From: CAZGRP01 sp964527995
GTDB taxonomy: Bacteria; Zhuqueibacterota; Zhuqueibacteria; Oceanimicrobiales; CAZGRP01
Assembly: GCA_964527995.1 (NCBI GenBank)
Contig: CAZGRP010000068.1
Span: 1 to 20,751 of the forward strand
Direction of reading: 5' to 3'
Length of the DNA stretch: 20,751 nucleotides
Position 1 is the first letter of the stretch. Each line of letters begins with the position of its first letter. The position numbers were made by a program, and so were the translations under genes. Below the pieces are notes generated by a model, which saw nothing but the letters and a program-made list of their open reading frames with translations, did not search any database and was not told the origin of the DNA. Below are positions 1-8,332 of the stretch, piece by piece.

Positions 1-535
1 ACAGCAGCGTGCCGCCGTAGGTGCTTCGCTTCTTGTACCACTCCGGCCGGGAACCAAACTTGTACGATTTCTGTCCGGTGGCCATGACCGGCTCGCCGAT
101 GGTGCCGCTCTCGACGATCCGTTTGACTGCCTGGAAGGCCGGCAACAGCCTCATGCCGAACATGGCGGTCAGCCGCACCCCGCCTCGGCGTACAGCCTGC
201 TGCAAACGGTCGAGCTGTTCGTAGGTCGTGGCGATCGGCTTCTCGCTGACGACGTGCATACCACGCTCCGCAGCCTCGGTGGAGACCTCGGCGTTCCGGT
301 AGTACGGCATACAGACGCCCACGACGTCCAGCTCCTCTTTCGCAAACATCTCGCGATAGTCGTCGTAGAACCGTGTCTTGCGTGTCACCGCCGGATGCCG
401 ACGCAAGGGTTCCAGCTCATCGGACGGCTGCCCCTTGGCATAAGCAACCAAGCGGGCATCCCGGAGTTTGGGGATGCCGTCTAGGACATAAGTCAGGTGA
501 CCGTCTATACCGACCATTCCCACTCGAAGTGGCAT
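1..535 (-). CDS. Gfo/Idh/MocA-family oxidoreductase, N-terminal part (cut by window edge)
   Basis: The reading frame is open from an ATG at 535 to the window edge, giving the first 178 residues. A strong AGGAGG lies about 7 bases upstream of the ATG. Residues 4-12 form a Rossmann motif (VGMVGIDGH, with G6, G9 and G12), and residues 98-100 are the EKP motif that marks Gfo/Idh/MocA enzymes, whose Lys contacts substrate. The family usually has 330-400 residues, so the C-terminal substrate-binding alpha/beta domain is missing only because the window ends. Family members oxidise or reduce sugars, inositols and amino sugars with NAD(P); the substrate here cannot be inferred. It is followed upstream by an unrelated gene, so nothing in context identifies a pathway. 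Confidence 0.88.
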   Translation of the reverse strand, partial: MPLRVGMVGIDGHLTYVLDGIPKLRDARLVAYAKGQPSDELEPLRRHPAVTRKTRFYDDYREMFAKEELDVVGVCMPYYRNAEVSTEAAERGMHVVSEKPIATTYEQLDRLQQAVRRGGVRLTAMFGMRLLPAFQAVKRIVESGTIGEPVMATGQKSYKFGSRPEWYKKRSTYGGTLL

Positions 536-615
536 CTGATTTCCTCCTGGACTTTCTCCACATTCGATACGCGGTCCCGAGGGATCACCGCAGGCAGCCT
601 TCGCGAGAACGGTAC

Positions 616-644
616 AATAAAATGAAATGATCGGCTATTCGCAA
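616..644 (-). promoter_or_regulatory. Candidate sigma-70-type promoter for the Gfo/Idh/MocA gene
   Basis: On the minus strand TTGCGA (639-644) is followed by a 17-base spacer and TTTATT (616-621), which would start transcription near 609 and leave a leader of about 74 bases before the ATG at 535. The -35 box matches 4 of 6 consensus bases and the -10 box also 4 of 6. The same -35 hexamer occurs in the promoter candidate at 18803. This is visual matching only. Confidence 0.33.
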
Positions 645-712
645 GTGAAAAGCGGCTCCGTCGTTGTCAGTGTCGCCGGCTTAGCCCCCGGCCCGGCCGG
701 GACGCAATTCAC

Positions 713-780
713 GCATCAATCCTGTCTTTGCTTACCCCGCCCTCCGATGGTCACCGCAGCCATCTCATGGAGATTGATGC
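713..780. repeat. Perfect 9-bp inverted repeat enclosing an inner hairpin
   Basis: GCATCAATC (713-721) is exactly complementary to GATTGATGC (772-780). The enclosed 50 bases contain a second pairing, GATGG with CCATC. It lies 25 bases beyond the stop codon of the outer-membrane barrel gene, so it would form in the 3' end of that transcript. There is no T-run after it on the minus strand, so it is not a classic intrinsic terminator. The rest of the 541-804 gap shows no gene. Confidence 0.4.
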
Positions 781-804
781 AGTCGGGAGGCGCCCCGGTC
801 GCCC

Positions 805-1440
805 TCACTTGAGAAAGAAAACGACTCCCAGAGTGAGATTGAACTCGTTGGCGTCGCTGCGGAACTTGGTGCCGTTGACCTCGGAGGAGACCGCGTTCCG
901 GATGGTGAGGTACTGCAGCCCGGCGTCCAGCCAGGGACCGAAGCCGAGACTGTACATGACGCCGCCTCCGACACCCCATCCCAACCTGGTCAGGCTGTCG
1001 GTGGTCTGGGTCAAGGGATAGGTGTAGTACGACGGGATCGTCAGGACCGTGCGATAATTGAAGACGCCGACGTTGGTGTTGCCGTAGACTTGAAACCGCT
1101 TCTTCTTGACCATGAGCTGAGGCCCAACGGAGAGACGGAAGGACTCATTCCGGCTTTGGACCAGGACGAAAAAGCCACCGAGGTCAGCCCCTCGCTGATC
1201 CGATCCGAAGGATATGTAGCCGAAGTCGCCACGCAGGCCCAGCCAGCTCAGACCCCAAAGAGGATGGGTCACATTGACGCCCAGGCCGCCGCCCACGTTC
1301 GACACGTTGGCAAAATCGGACTGCGGAAACGCGATCAGCAGGTGCGGCCCGACCTGCCACTGCGTCCGGGCTTGCGTTGGTGCAAACGTTGCGGCCGCCG
1401 CGGCCAAGACGGCGACCAGAAAAGTACGATGACGTAACAT
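805..1440 (-). CDS. Small outer-membrane beta-barrel protein
   Basis: A 211-residue protein starting at an ATG at 1440, six bases after a GGAGG. Residues 1-25 are a signal peptide: a short basic start (MLRHR), an alanine-rich hydrophobic core and a small-residue cleavage region near TQA. The mature part alternates polar and hydrophobic residues in short strands rich in Gly and aromatic residues (for example GGGLGVNVTHPL, LRGDFGYISF, LGWGVGGGVMYSLGFG) and ends in the hydrophobic VVFFLK, all typical of an eight-stranded OmpA/OprF-like barrel (the 'outer membrane protein beta-barrel domain' families). There is no periplasmic OmpA peptidoglycan-binding domain. A function beyond the outer membrane cannot be assigned. 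It is separated by 149 bases from the peptidase gene upstream on the same strand and may have its own promoter there; a 7-bp hairpin at 1488-1509 would lie in its leader. Confidence 0.72.
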   Translation of the reverse strand: MLRHRTFLVAVLAAAAATFAPTQARTQWQVGPHLLIAFPQSDFANVSNVGGGLGVNVTHPLWGLSWLGLRGDFGYISFGSDQRGADLGGFFVLVQSRNESFRLSVGPQLMVKKKRFQVYGNTNVGVFNYRTVLTIPSYYTYPLTQTTDSLTRLGWGVGGGVMYSLGFGPWLDAGLQYLTIRNAVSSEVNGTKFRSDANEFNLTLGVVFFLK

Positions 1441-1589
1441 GAAAAGCCTCCGAATATGCGGTTTGTCGATTCACAAGCAGAGCCTGCCGTGCCGGGGCTG
1501 TTCGGCACGCTCCCCTTTAGTTTTAACACCCTCCGCGTCGTTTTCTTCCATCCCTCCCAAGGTTGTCATCACAGCGGCCACCTTCCGGC

Positions 1590-4217
1590 TCACAGGTTCG
1601 GAGCAAAAAAGACGGCGTTGAAGAACAGCCTGGTGAGTCGATCCCAGGAAGCACGGAAGTTCGGATCATCGGCAAACAGAATCACCCGACCCTTGCCCAC
1701 CTTTTCATCGATGAGATAAGCACTGCCGGCCAGCGCTTTCAGCGCCTCGTCCCAGGCAAACCCGCTGATCCACAGCGAGTCGCTGGGGCTGAAGATGCCG
1801 ACGTTTTTGCCGTGACGACTCGGCTGGAAAACCAGGCGCGAGTTCACCAGAACGAATGTCTCCTGATCATAACCGAAGCCGAGAAAATGATGCGGCAGCA
1901 GCTTGACGCGAAGAATGGCTCCAGGGGTGCGAGGCAGCGGCTCTTCTTCGACTGCGGTGCTGTCTTTCTTGCGTTTCTTGCCGACCACCGCACTGCTCCA
2001 TCCCAGGTCGGGATCGGTGGCGAAGCGAGCTGCTTCCTTGATGGCGACGAGAACACCACCGCCTCGGATCCACTGGGTCAGGCTCTCGATCCCCTCTTTA
2101 CCCAACACCGATTTGTAGGAAGTTGATCCACTGCGGGCATCGGGAAGAACGAGGACATCGAATTCGCTCAGGTCGAGGCTGGCCAGGCTTGCCGTGCGCA
2201 CGAACGATGCCTGCACACCGTAGTGCTGGTCGAAGAGGTAGCGGATGGCTCCGACCGAATAGGGGCTGGTTGGCATATCGGCTGCGACGGCGATCTTCGG
2301 CGGCCTCAGGTAGTGGACGCTCGGAGATCCCAGACTGATGCCGTCGCTGACCCAGCCGCTGTTGCAGGCATAAAAATCGGCGCCGGTCTCCTGCGCCAGC
2401 GTCGTGAGCCGGTCGAAAAGATCAGGTCGGTTGTCGTTCACCCACAGAATCAACGATCCGGGTGGAAAACGGGTGTTCTGCAGGCGGAACGATTTCGCCG
2501 CCACGTACACCCGGTCGCCTTCCTGGAGCAGACGGGCGAGGGCCTTGACGTCCGCGTTGGACCGATAGCGGAAGATGTAGGCATAGTCGGCCTTCCCGCC
2601 GATCACCTGGCCGGGGCGCGCAGGCACTGCCTCAACAGGCTCGGCCATCACCTGGAGTTGCCTGGCGCTCCAGTAGGCCTCGACGCCCATAGTCAGCGGC
2701 AGCGACCAGGCGGTGATGTCATAAAACCGACTTCGTTCCTTCTGCTCCTTCCGCCGGCGCTCGGCCTCGACAAACTCCGGCGACAGTTGCGCGTTTGGCT
2801 CAAGGATGGCCTTGGCCAGCCGCATTTGGGGCTGCGCCATCGACACCAGGTAAGTGCCCGGAGGGAATTCCTGCCGCTTGTGGCCGGGGATGTAAGGATG
2901 CACGTTCCGCGCCCGAAAGGCCTCCCTGGCGCGACGCACTTCAATTCCCTGGCGCAGCAGGACGCCCACCAGCTTGTCTGTCGTGAACGAGTCTTCACCG
3001 GGCAGAAGCAGAATCTCGCGCATGGAGCCGGACTTGCCCTCCTCGATGGCTGTGCGCCGAAATTCATAATAGTCGCGCAGGCGCTGCGACCGCCGCTGGG
3101 CTGTGGTCAGGCACGTGGCAAACGACGTGGTGAAATGATGATGTACGCCATCTCGAAGCGTGAGAATGGTGTCGTCCTTCCGGCGGATGGTCAGTCCCCG
3201 GCTCGAGGCCTGCTCATAGGTCATGCCGATGGCGCCGGTCAGCGTCGGCCAGGAAACTCCGTAACCGGGATAGAACTCGTCAAAACTTTCGCGCACGTAG
3301 TACGGCCACCCGAACGACTCAAAGGCAGCGGCATTCGCCTTGCCATAGATCTCCCACCATTTGCGGCTCGACTGCGGCACATTCTGGTTGAGCGGTGGCA
3401 TCGGCGGTGCGAAGAAATAGGTGTTGTTCGAGCCCATTTCGTGCAGATCGACGAGCACCTGGGGATTCCACTGCAGAAACGCCGCCACCTTCCCCTCACT
3501 CTCGGGCTGGGTCAGCAAGAACCAGTCGCGGTTCAGATCGAAAAAGTAGTGATTGGTGCGGCCGCCTGGCCACGGCTCGTTGTGCTCCATCGCTGCCGGA
3601 TACGCATCCGGTGTGACGCCCGTCATTGCTGCCACCCAGTGGACGAAGCGCTCGTGGCCGTCAGGGTTCTGCAGCGGGTCGATGATCACCACCAGGCTGT
3701 CGAGAATTTTGCTGGTGAGGGAGTCCGTTCCGGCCGCGAGCTGGTAGCTGAGCTGGATGGCCGCCTCGGTGCCGGAGGCTTCGTTACCGTGGATGGTGTA
3801 GGCCAGCCACACCACTGCCGGCAGGTTCGCGATCAGCGATTCGGCATCGCGGGGTGATTGCAGTCGCCGCGGGTCCGCCAGCTGTGCCAGGCCGTTCTTG
3901 ATTTCATTCAGGCGCTGCAGATTCTGGCGGGAACTGATGATCAGATAGAAAAGGCCTCTGCCCTCGAACGACTCCCCGTAGGTCTCGAGCCTGACCCGGT
4001 CCGAGTTCTGCGCCAGGGCTCGCAACCACAGTTCCAGCTTGTGGTGGGGCGTATGCCGGGTGCCGATGCTGTAGCCGAGAACCTGCTCGGGTGTGGGCAC
4101 CGTCTTGTCGTAGGTCCCGCCCGGGAAGAATTCGAACCGTTGCTGGGCCACGGCCGAAGCGGCCAGGCCGACGATCACCCAGGCACACAGCCACCGCTGG
4201 AACTTTCTAGCGCTCAT
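1590..4217 (-). CDS. Secreted M14-family zinc carboxypeptidase with C-terminal GATase-like domain
   Basis: An 875-residue protein. The ATG at 4217 overlaps the stop of the upstream gene as ATGA and follows GAGAGGAGG, so translation is coupled. Residues 1-25 form a signal peptide ending ASAVAQ, so it is exported. The M14 domain spans about 40-400: zinc ligands H143 and E146 in HGNE, NPDG at 184-187, the N229-R230 pair typical of carboxylate recognition, third zinc ligand H259 in DLHEMG, and a candidate catalytic Glu at 335 in MTYEQ. All expected active-site elements are present, so it should be an active metallopeptidase. The last third holds a flavodoxin/GATase1-like segment (DVLVLPD, then GGGVLVAIKEAARF), an arrangement found in large M14 proteins of environmental bacteria. 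Substrate unknown; probably scavenges peptides in the periplasm or outside the cell. Confidence 0.9.
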   Translation of the reverse strand: MSARKFQRWLCAWVIVGLAASAVAQQRFEFFPGGTYDKTVPTPEQVLGYSIGTRHTPHHKLELWLRALAQNSDRVRLETYGESFEGRGLFYLIISSRQNLQRLNEIKNGLAQLADPRRLQSPRDAESLIANLPAVVWLAYTIHGNEASGTEAAIQLSYQLAAGTDSLTSKILDSLVVIIDPLQNPDGHERFVHWVAAMTGVTPDAYPAAMEHNEPWPGGRTNHYFFDLNRDWFLLTQPESEGKVAAFLQWNPQVLVDLHEMGSNNTYFFAPPMPPLNQNVPQSSRKWWEIYGKANAAAFESFGWPYYVRESFDEFYPGYGVSWPTLTGAIGMTYEQASSRGLTIRRKDDTILTLRDGVHHHFTTSFATCLTTAQRRSQRLRDYYEFRRTAIEEGKSGSMREILLLPGEDSFTTDKLVGVLLRQGIEVRRAREAFRARNVHPYIPGHKRQEFPPGTYLVSMAQPQMRLAKAILEPNAQLSPEFVEAERRRKEQKERSRFYDITAWSLPLTMGVEAYWSARQLQVMAEPVEAVPARPGQVIGGKADYAYIFRYRSNADVKALARLLQEGDRVYVAAKSFRLQNTRFPPGSLILWVNDNRPDLFDRLTTLAQETGADFYACNSGWVSDGISLGSPSVHYLRPPKIAVAADMPTSPYSVGAIRYLFDQHYGVQASFVRTASLASLDLSEFDVLVLPDARSGSTSYKSVLGKEGIESLTQWIRGGGVLVAIKEAARFATDPDLGWSSAVVGKKRKKDSTAVEEEPLPRTPGAILRVKLLPHHFLGFGYDQETFVLVNSRLVFQPSRHGKNVGIFSPSDSLWISGFAWDEALKALAGSAYLIDEKVGKGRVILFADDPNFRASWDRLTRLFFNAVFFAPNL

Positions 4218-6793
4218 GTTTCCTCCTCTCGATCAACAATGACTTCACCGCGGTCTCCATCCACATACACCGCCTGGCCGTCCGAGATGCGATCCAACAG
4301 CCCCGGAATGTTGGACACACCGGGAACACCAAACTCGCGCGCCAGAATTGATCCGTGCGACAACATTCCTCCCACTTCCAGCACCACCCCGGAGACGATC
4401 CCCAGCACGGGGGTCCATCCCGGATCGAGGCTGCGGCTCACCAGCACATCACCGCGGCGCACACGGTGCAAGGCTCGCGGGTCGGAGACAAGGCGTGCCG
4501 GGCCGCATGATCGGCCCGGGCTGATCGCCAGGCCGCAGAGACGCTCACCCGCATGCGCCGGAGCTGCGGTCTCAATGCGACCCTGCTCGAATTCGAGCAG
4601 GCGCTGCGCCGGCCTGATTCGAGCATCCTGGCGTCGTTTCCTCTGTCGATCGGCTATGACCTTGCGCAGGTCGGTGGTCGGGCTATGGAAAGCCGCCTGC
4701 AGCTCCTCCAGGTGCAGATCAAATACGTCTTCGGGGGTCTCCATGAGGCCCTTTTCCACCAGCCGGCGGCCGATCTCGACGCAGATGCGTCTCAACTGGG
4801 CAATCGACATCTGCCAGTAGAAACGTTGATTCTCACGCAGCAGCACGAAGGTACGAGCCACTCGCAGAAGGCCGGCGCCCAGCGGCCGCAACAGCCACGG
4901 CAGACCGTGAAGAAACCGGGCCTTGAGGTCGGCCTGCAGATCGATGGCGTGCCGGCGCCCTTCGATCGAGGCCTCGCCGTCGCTCTGCCTAAGCAGGCCA
5001 TCGATGATCTGGTAAACGTAGTTGGGGTCATCTCGCCAGTTCGGCACGCCTGGGTCAAGGCTGTTGGAACGGTGACCATAACGCCGGAAGAACTCCTCCA
5101 ACCGCTGCGACAGTGGATGGTCGATTCGTTCGCCTTTTTTCAGCCTCGACCAGACCTTGCGGTGCCGTTTCGCCTGGCGGGCGATCTCGGCCAGTTCCAG
5201 ATTGATCTCCGCCGTGCGATCTCCCGCCGGTTCCATCATCAGCTCGGCGGCCTGCACCGCCGACCAGCCAAGCCAGCGGCGCGCGCTCCAGCGCACCATC
5301 TGGAAAAACAGGTCGGCGTAGGTAAGGCTCCAGCGATGTAATCGCAAGTAGTCGTCACTCAGATCGACCGCGCGCTGCAACTTCACAAAGAGGGCGTTCC
5401 ACGAAAGGTCGGATAGCGGCTGTGCCTGCAATTCCGCCACGGCTCGGGTGTAACGTGGCACGAAGCGCTTCCAGAGCCAGAGATGAAGCGGCCAAAACCA
5501 GTTGCCGTCGAAACCCAGGCAGCGGAACGCAAACATGACCAGGCCCAAAAGCCCGAGGCGGTAGCGATCGTCATCATCCAGAAGATCAACCTTGTCCTGA
5601 GACAGAAATCGCCGCGGCACCCAGCCATAGAGAGCACGGAAGACACGCAAGTCGGTATACGGTCTTCCCCAGAAGAGGCGCGTCAATTCCGCTTCGGCCA
5701 GGTGGCGATGGCCAAGGAGGCGCAGTGGATCGCGGAAAGCGCGCCGCTCGACGGGTCCGCGCAGCAGATCCCAGCCGAGCGGAGTGACCGGCGTCGGGAA
5801 CCGTTCGAGAAAGAAATAGCCCGTCCAGATGCGTGCGGGCCTGGCCCGCTGCAGTCTCGCCGTGATGGGACGGGCCTGCACTAGAAAGATCTCTCCCGCT
5901 TCGTCGACGACCCACTCGATATCGGCCGCGAAACCGAGCGCGTTCTCCACCGCCACGGCCCATTCGGCCACTCGCACGACTGCGGCATCCTCGATGCTGG
6001 CTTCAGCGGCAGCGGCATCATGGACCTTTACCCAGCGAACGCCACCTCGAGGATTGACGACGAGCTTCTTGGGTTCACGGCCCGTTTGACGCTCGCGAAC
6101 TTGCCGGCGGCCGACATCGACTACAAAGCGATCGGGCACCACCTCTCCCTCGACCAGAGGGCGTCCCAGTCCGCGGATGCTCTCGATGCGCACGGTCCTG
6201 GTTCCGGAAGAGCCGCCGAAAGCCACCCCGGCGGCCCGCGCCTCGATCAGCTCTTGAACGATAACCGCCATCCCGACCTTGAGGGGTTCGATCCCGGTAC
6301 GCCTGAAATAGGACAGCGCCGATGGCTTCCACAGCGATGCCCAGACTTCGCGGATCGCCGCCTCCACTTGTTCCGCGCCAACCACGCCAAGCTCGCTGGC
6401 GAAGATTCCGGCGAAAGAGTGCTCTTGTAGATCCTCCACCGTCGCCGACGAGCGCACCGCGAGCGGACGGCCTGCATCAAGCCGAGAGATCGCTTCCGGC
6501 AGGCACGAAGACAAATCCGGAGATAAGGGTTCGGACACGAGCAGTCTGGCAAGGTCCGACGCCGCCTGCATGCGGGACTCTTCGGCATTTGCAGTCTGCC
6601 AGCGGGTAAGCGCCTGGTCCACGCCGGGACGCTTGAGGTGATCGAAATAGGCCTGGGTTGTGATTACAAAAAAAGGGGGGACGCGGAAGTCGTGGTGGGT
6701 CAGCTTCTCAAGCGCCGCCGCCTTGCCGCCAACTTCGTCCGGCCGGAACGGTGTCCCCTGGTGCGGAAAGACAATTCGAGGTTGCTCAACCAT
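4214..6793 (-). CDS. Rifampin-phosphotransferase-like (RPH-like) PEP/pyruvate-binding phosphotransferase
   Basis: An 859-residue protein with three domains. Residues 1-311 are a PPDK/PEP-synthase-type ATP-grasp domain with RSSATVED at 114-121 and QARPIT at 306-311. Residues about 330-750 are a helical middle domain opening with FPTPVTPLGWDLL. Residues about 760-859 are the swivelling phosphohistidine domain, with the likely phosphorylated His at 813 in GGMLSHGS. It ends there. PEP synthase and PPDK carry a further C-terminal TIM barrel that binds PEP/pyruvate; that barrel is absent, so PEP synthase activity is not expected. The order ATP-grasp, middle, His and the length match rifampin phosphotransferases, which transfer the beta-phosphate of ATP to an acceptor and release AMP and Pi. 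I chose the ATG at 6793 because an earlier in-frame start at 6886 would add 31 unrelated residues and overlap the transporter gene; its Shine-Dalgarno is weak. The acceptor is unknown. Confidence 0.82.
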   Translation of the reverse strand: MVEQPRIVFPHQGTPFRPDEVGGKAAALEKLTHHDFRVPPFFVITTQAYFDHLKRPGVDQALTRWQTANAEESRMQAASDLARLLVSEPLSPDLSSCLPEAISRLDAGRPLAVRSSATVEDLQEHSFAGIFASELGVVGAEQVEAAIREVWASLWKPSALSYFRRTGIEPLKVGMAVIVQELIEARAAGVAFGGSSGTRTVRIESIRGLGRPLVEGEVVPDRFVVDVGRRQVRERQTGREPKKLVVNPRGGVRWVKVHDAAAAEASIEDAAVVRVAEWAVAVENALGFAADIEWVVDEAGEIFLVQARPITARLQRARPARIWTGYFFLERFPTPVTPLGWDLLRGPVERRAFRDPLRLLGHRHLAEAELTRLFWGRPYTDLRVFRALYGWVPRRFLSQDKVDLLDDDDRYRLGLLGLVMFAFRCLGFDGNWFWPLHLWLWKRFVPRYTRAVAELQAQPLSDLSWNALFVKLQRAVDLSDDYLRLHRWSLTYADLFFQMVRWSARRWLGWSAVQAAELMMEPAGDRTAEINLELAEIARQAKRHRKVWSRLKKGERIDHPLSQRLEEFFRRYGHRSNSLDPGVPNWRDDPNYVYQIIDGLLRQSDGEASIEGRRHAIDLQADLKARFLHGLPWLLRPLGAGLLRVARTFVLLRENQRFYWQMSIAQLRRICVEIGRRLVEKGLMETPEDVFDLHLEELQAAFHSPTTDLRKVIADRQRKRRQDARIRPAQRLLEFEQGRIETAAPAHAGERLCGLAISPGRSCGPARLVSDPRALHRVRRGDVLVSRSLDPGWTPVLGIVSGVVLEVGGMLSHGSILAREFGVPGVSNIPGLLDRISDGQAVYVDGDRGEVIVDREEET

Positions 6794-6833
6794 GAAGAAA
6801 CCAGCAGGGCAGTCAGAATCTTCTCGGGCCGGC

Positions 6834-8258
6834 TCAACCGAAAATCCACAGAAGGATATAGTAGAAGAGGATGGCGAACAGGGCACCGGCCGGGATGGTG
6901 ACGATCCAGGAAAAGACGATGTCGCGAACAGTCCGCAGGTTCAGGGCTCCGATGCCGCGAGCCAGGCCCACACCGAGCACGGCACCTACGAGTGTATGGG
7001 TGGTGGAAATCGGTAGGCCCAGCTTTGAGGCCATAACGATCGTCGTGGCCGCACCGAACTCTGCCGAAAACCCGCGGGTCGGTGTCAGCGCGGTGATCCG
7101 CTTGCCGATGGTTTCAATCACCCGCCAGCCCCAGGTGGCCAGACCGACGACGATGCCGACGCCGCCCAGCGCCAGAATCCACAGAGGCACGGCGGCTTTG
7201 AGTCCAACGATGCCGGTGTCGAGCACGCTCACAACGGCGGCCAGCGGCCCCACGGCATTGGCCACATCGTTGGCACCATGGGCGAAGGCCACGAAAGCGG
7301 CGCTGAGGATCTGCAGGTAGACGAAGATACGCTCTACAGCCCGATACTCTCTCGAGCTGCGTTCCACCTCGACACCGCGTTTGACATCCTCAGTCAGCAA
7401 TTCGATCTGGCCGGCGATGCTCTCGATCCGCAACTGGGCATCCCCGATGGCTCTTTCACTCAGCTTGTGAAGCCGTTGCCCCACCTGTTGCAATCCGTCG
7501 AGAACCTCCTCGGGTTGGAACCGCACCACCCGGTTCTCACCATCGAAGCCCGGCACACGCTGCACCAGCAAATGGCTCACGAGAGCGCCCAGTAGACCGA
7601 CGAGGGTGGCGACGACGAGGGCATGCGTGAGCGATAGGTCGAGACGGAGGTTTTTCAGCCCTTTGAACACCATCACCAGGGTGAGGACCGCGACGACAAA
7701 GAACACGATGATGGGCGTGCCACGTTTAGCCGCCTGCACCGGATTTCCGGCATAAATGATCCAGCGCCGAATGATAGTGAAAATCACAAAGGCGATGGCC
7801 GCGCTGAGCACCGGAGAGATGACCCAGCTCGCTACGATGGACGAGACCTTGGCCCAGCGCACTGCCTCGAGACCGCCGACAACTGCCCCGAAGCCAATCA
7901 CAGATCCCACAATCGAATGGGTGGTTGAGACCGGCCAGCCGAAATAGGAAGCGATCTGCAGCCAGACACCGGCAGCCAGCAGGGCACCCATCATGCCGTA
8001 GGCGAAGGCTCGTGGGTTGCCGGCAAAGACCTCCGGGGCCACAATGCCAGCTCGGACCGTCTCGGAGACATGGCTTCCGACAAGGACAGCCCCAGTGAAC
8101 TCGAGAACCGCGGCAACGACGACGGCCCGGCGAAGTGTCAGAGCACCCGAGCCAACCGACGTTCCCATCGCGTTGGCAACGTCGTTGGCGCCGATGTTCC
8201 ACGCCATGTAGAGCCCAAAGGCGAGAGCGATCAACAGTAGGATCGTCTCAACGCCCAT
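6834..8258 (-). CDS. pit: PiT-family inorganic phosphate transporter
   Basis: A 474-residue membrane protein with the duplicated PiT signature. The first half has GANDVANAMGT (23-33) and PVSTTHSIVG; the second half has HGANDVANAVGP and PISTTHTLVG. About ten hydrophobic segments are visible, split by a hydrophilic, helix-forming loop of roughly 100 residues (about 210-310) that is predicted to face the cytoplasm. The family imports phosphate with H+ or Na+. The ATG at 8258 follows GAGGAG by 6 bases. The gene lies 74 bases after the DUF47 gene and 40 bases before the phosphotransferase, consistent with one transcript. No Pho box was recognised upstream. Confidence 0.95.
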   Translation of the reverse strand: MGVETILLLIALAFGLYMAWNIGANDVANAMGTSVGSGALTLRRAVVVAAVLEFTGAVLVGSHVSETVRAGIVAPEVFAGNPRAFAYGMMGALLAAGVWLQIASYFGWPVSTTHSIVGSVIGFGAVVGGLEAVRWAKVSSIVASWVISPVLSAAIAFVIFTIIRRWIIYAGNPVQAAKRGTPIIVFFVVAVLTLVMVFKGLKNLRLDLSLTHALVVATLVGLLGALVSHLLVQRVPGFDGENRVVRFQPEEVLDGLQQVGQRLHKLSERAIGDAQLRIESIAGQIELLTEDVKRGVEVERSSREYRAVERIFVYLQILSAAFVAFAHGANDVANAVGPLAAVVSVLDTGIVGLKAAVPLWILALGGVGIVVGLATWGWRVIETIGKRITALTPTRGFSAEFGAATTIVMASKLGLPISTTHTLVGAVLGVGLARGIGALNLRTVRDIVFSWIVTIPAGALFAILFYYILLWIFG

Positions 8259-8332
8259 GGAACTCCTCGCGAAGAAGCAACCCCACTGGGTTCACAAACC
8301 ACATCCGTTCAATCCCTCCCGATCTCGTTCAG

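Noticed and set aside
2223..3857. 544-codon open frame on the plus strand
   Set aside because: It lies wholly antisense to the M14 peptidase, whose zinc ligands and signal peptide are clear. Its translation shows no motif and reflects the GC-rich third codon positions.
3858..5341. Plus-strand open frames of 320 and 262 codons
   Set aside because: Antisense to the peptidase and the RPH-like phosphotransferase; no ribosome binding site or recognisable motif.
4214..6793. Annotation as phosphoenolpyruvate synthase
   Set aside because: The C-terminal PEP/pyruvate-binding TIM barrel is missing; the protein ends with the phosphohistidine domain.
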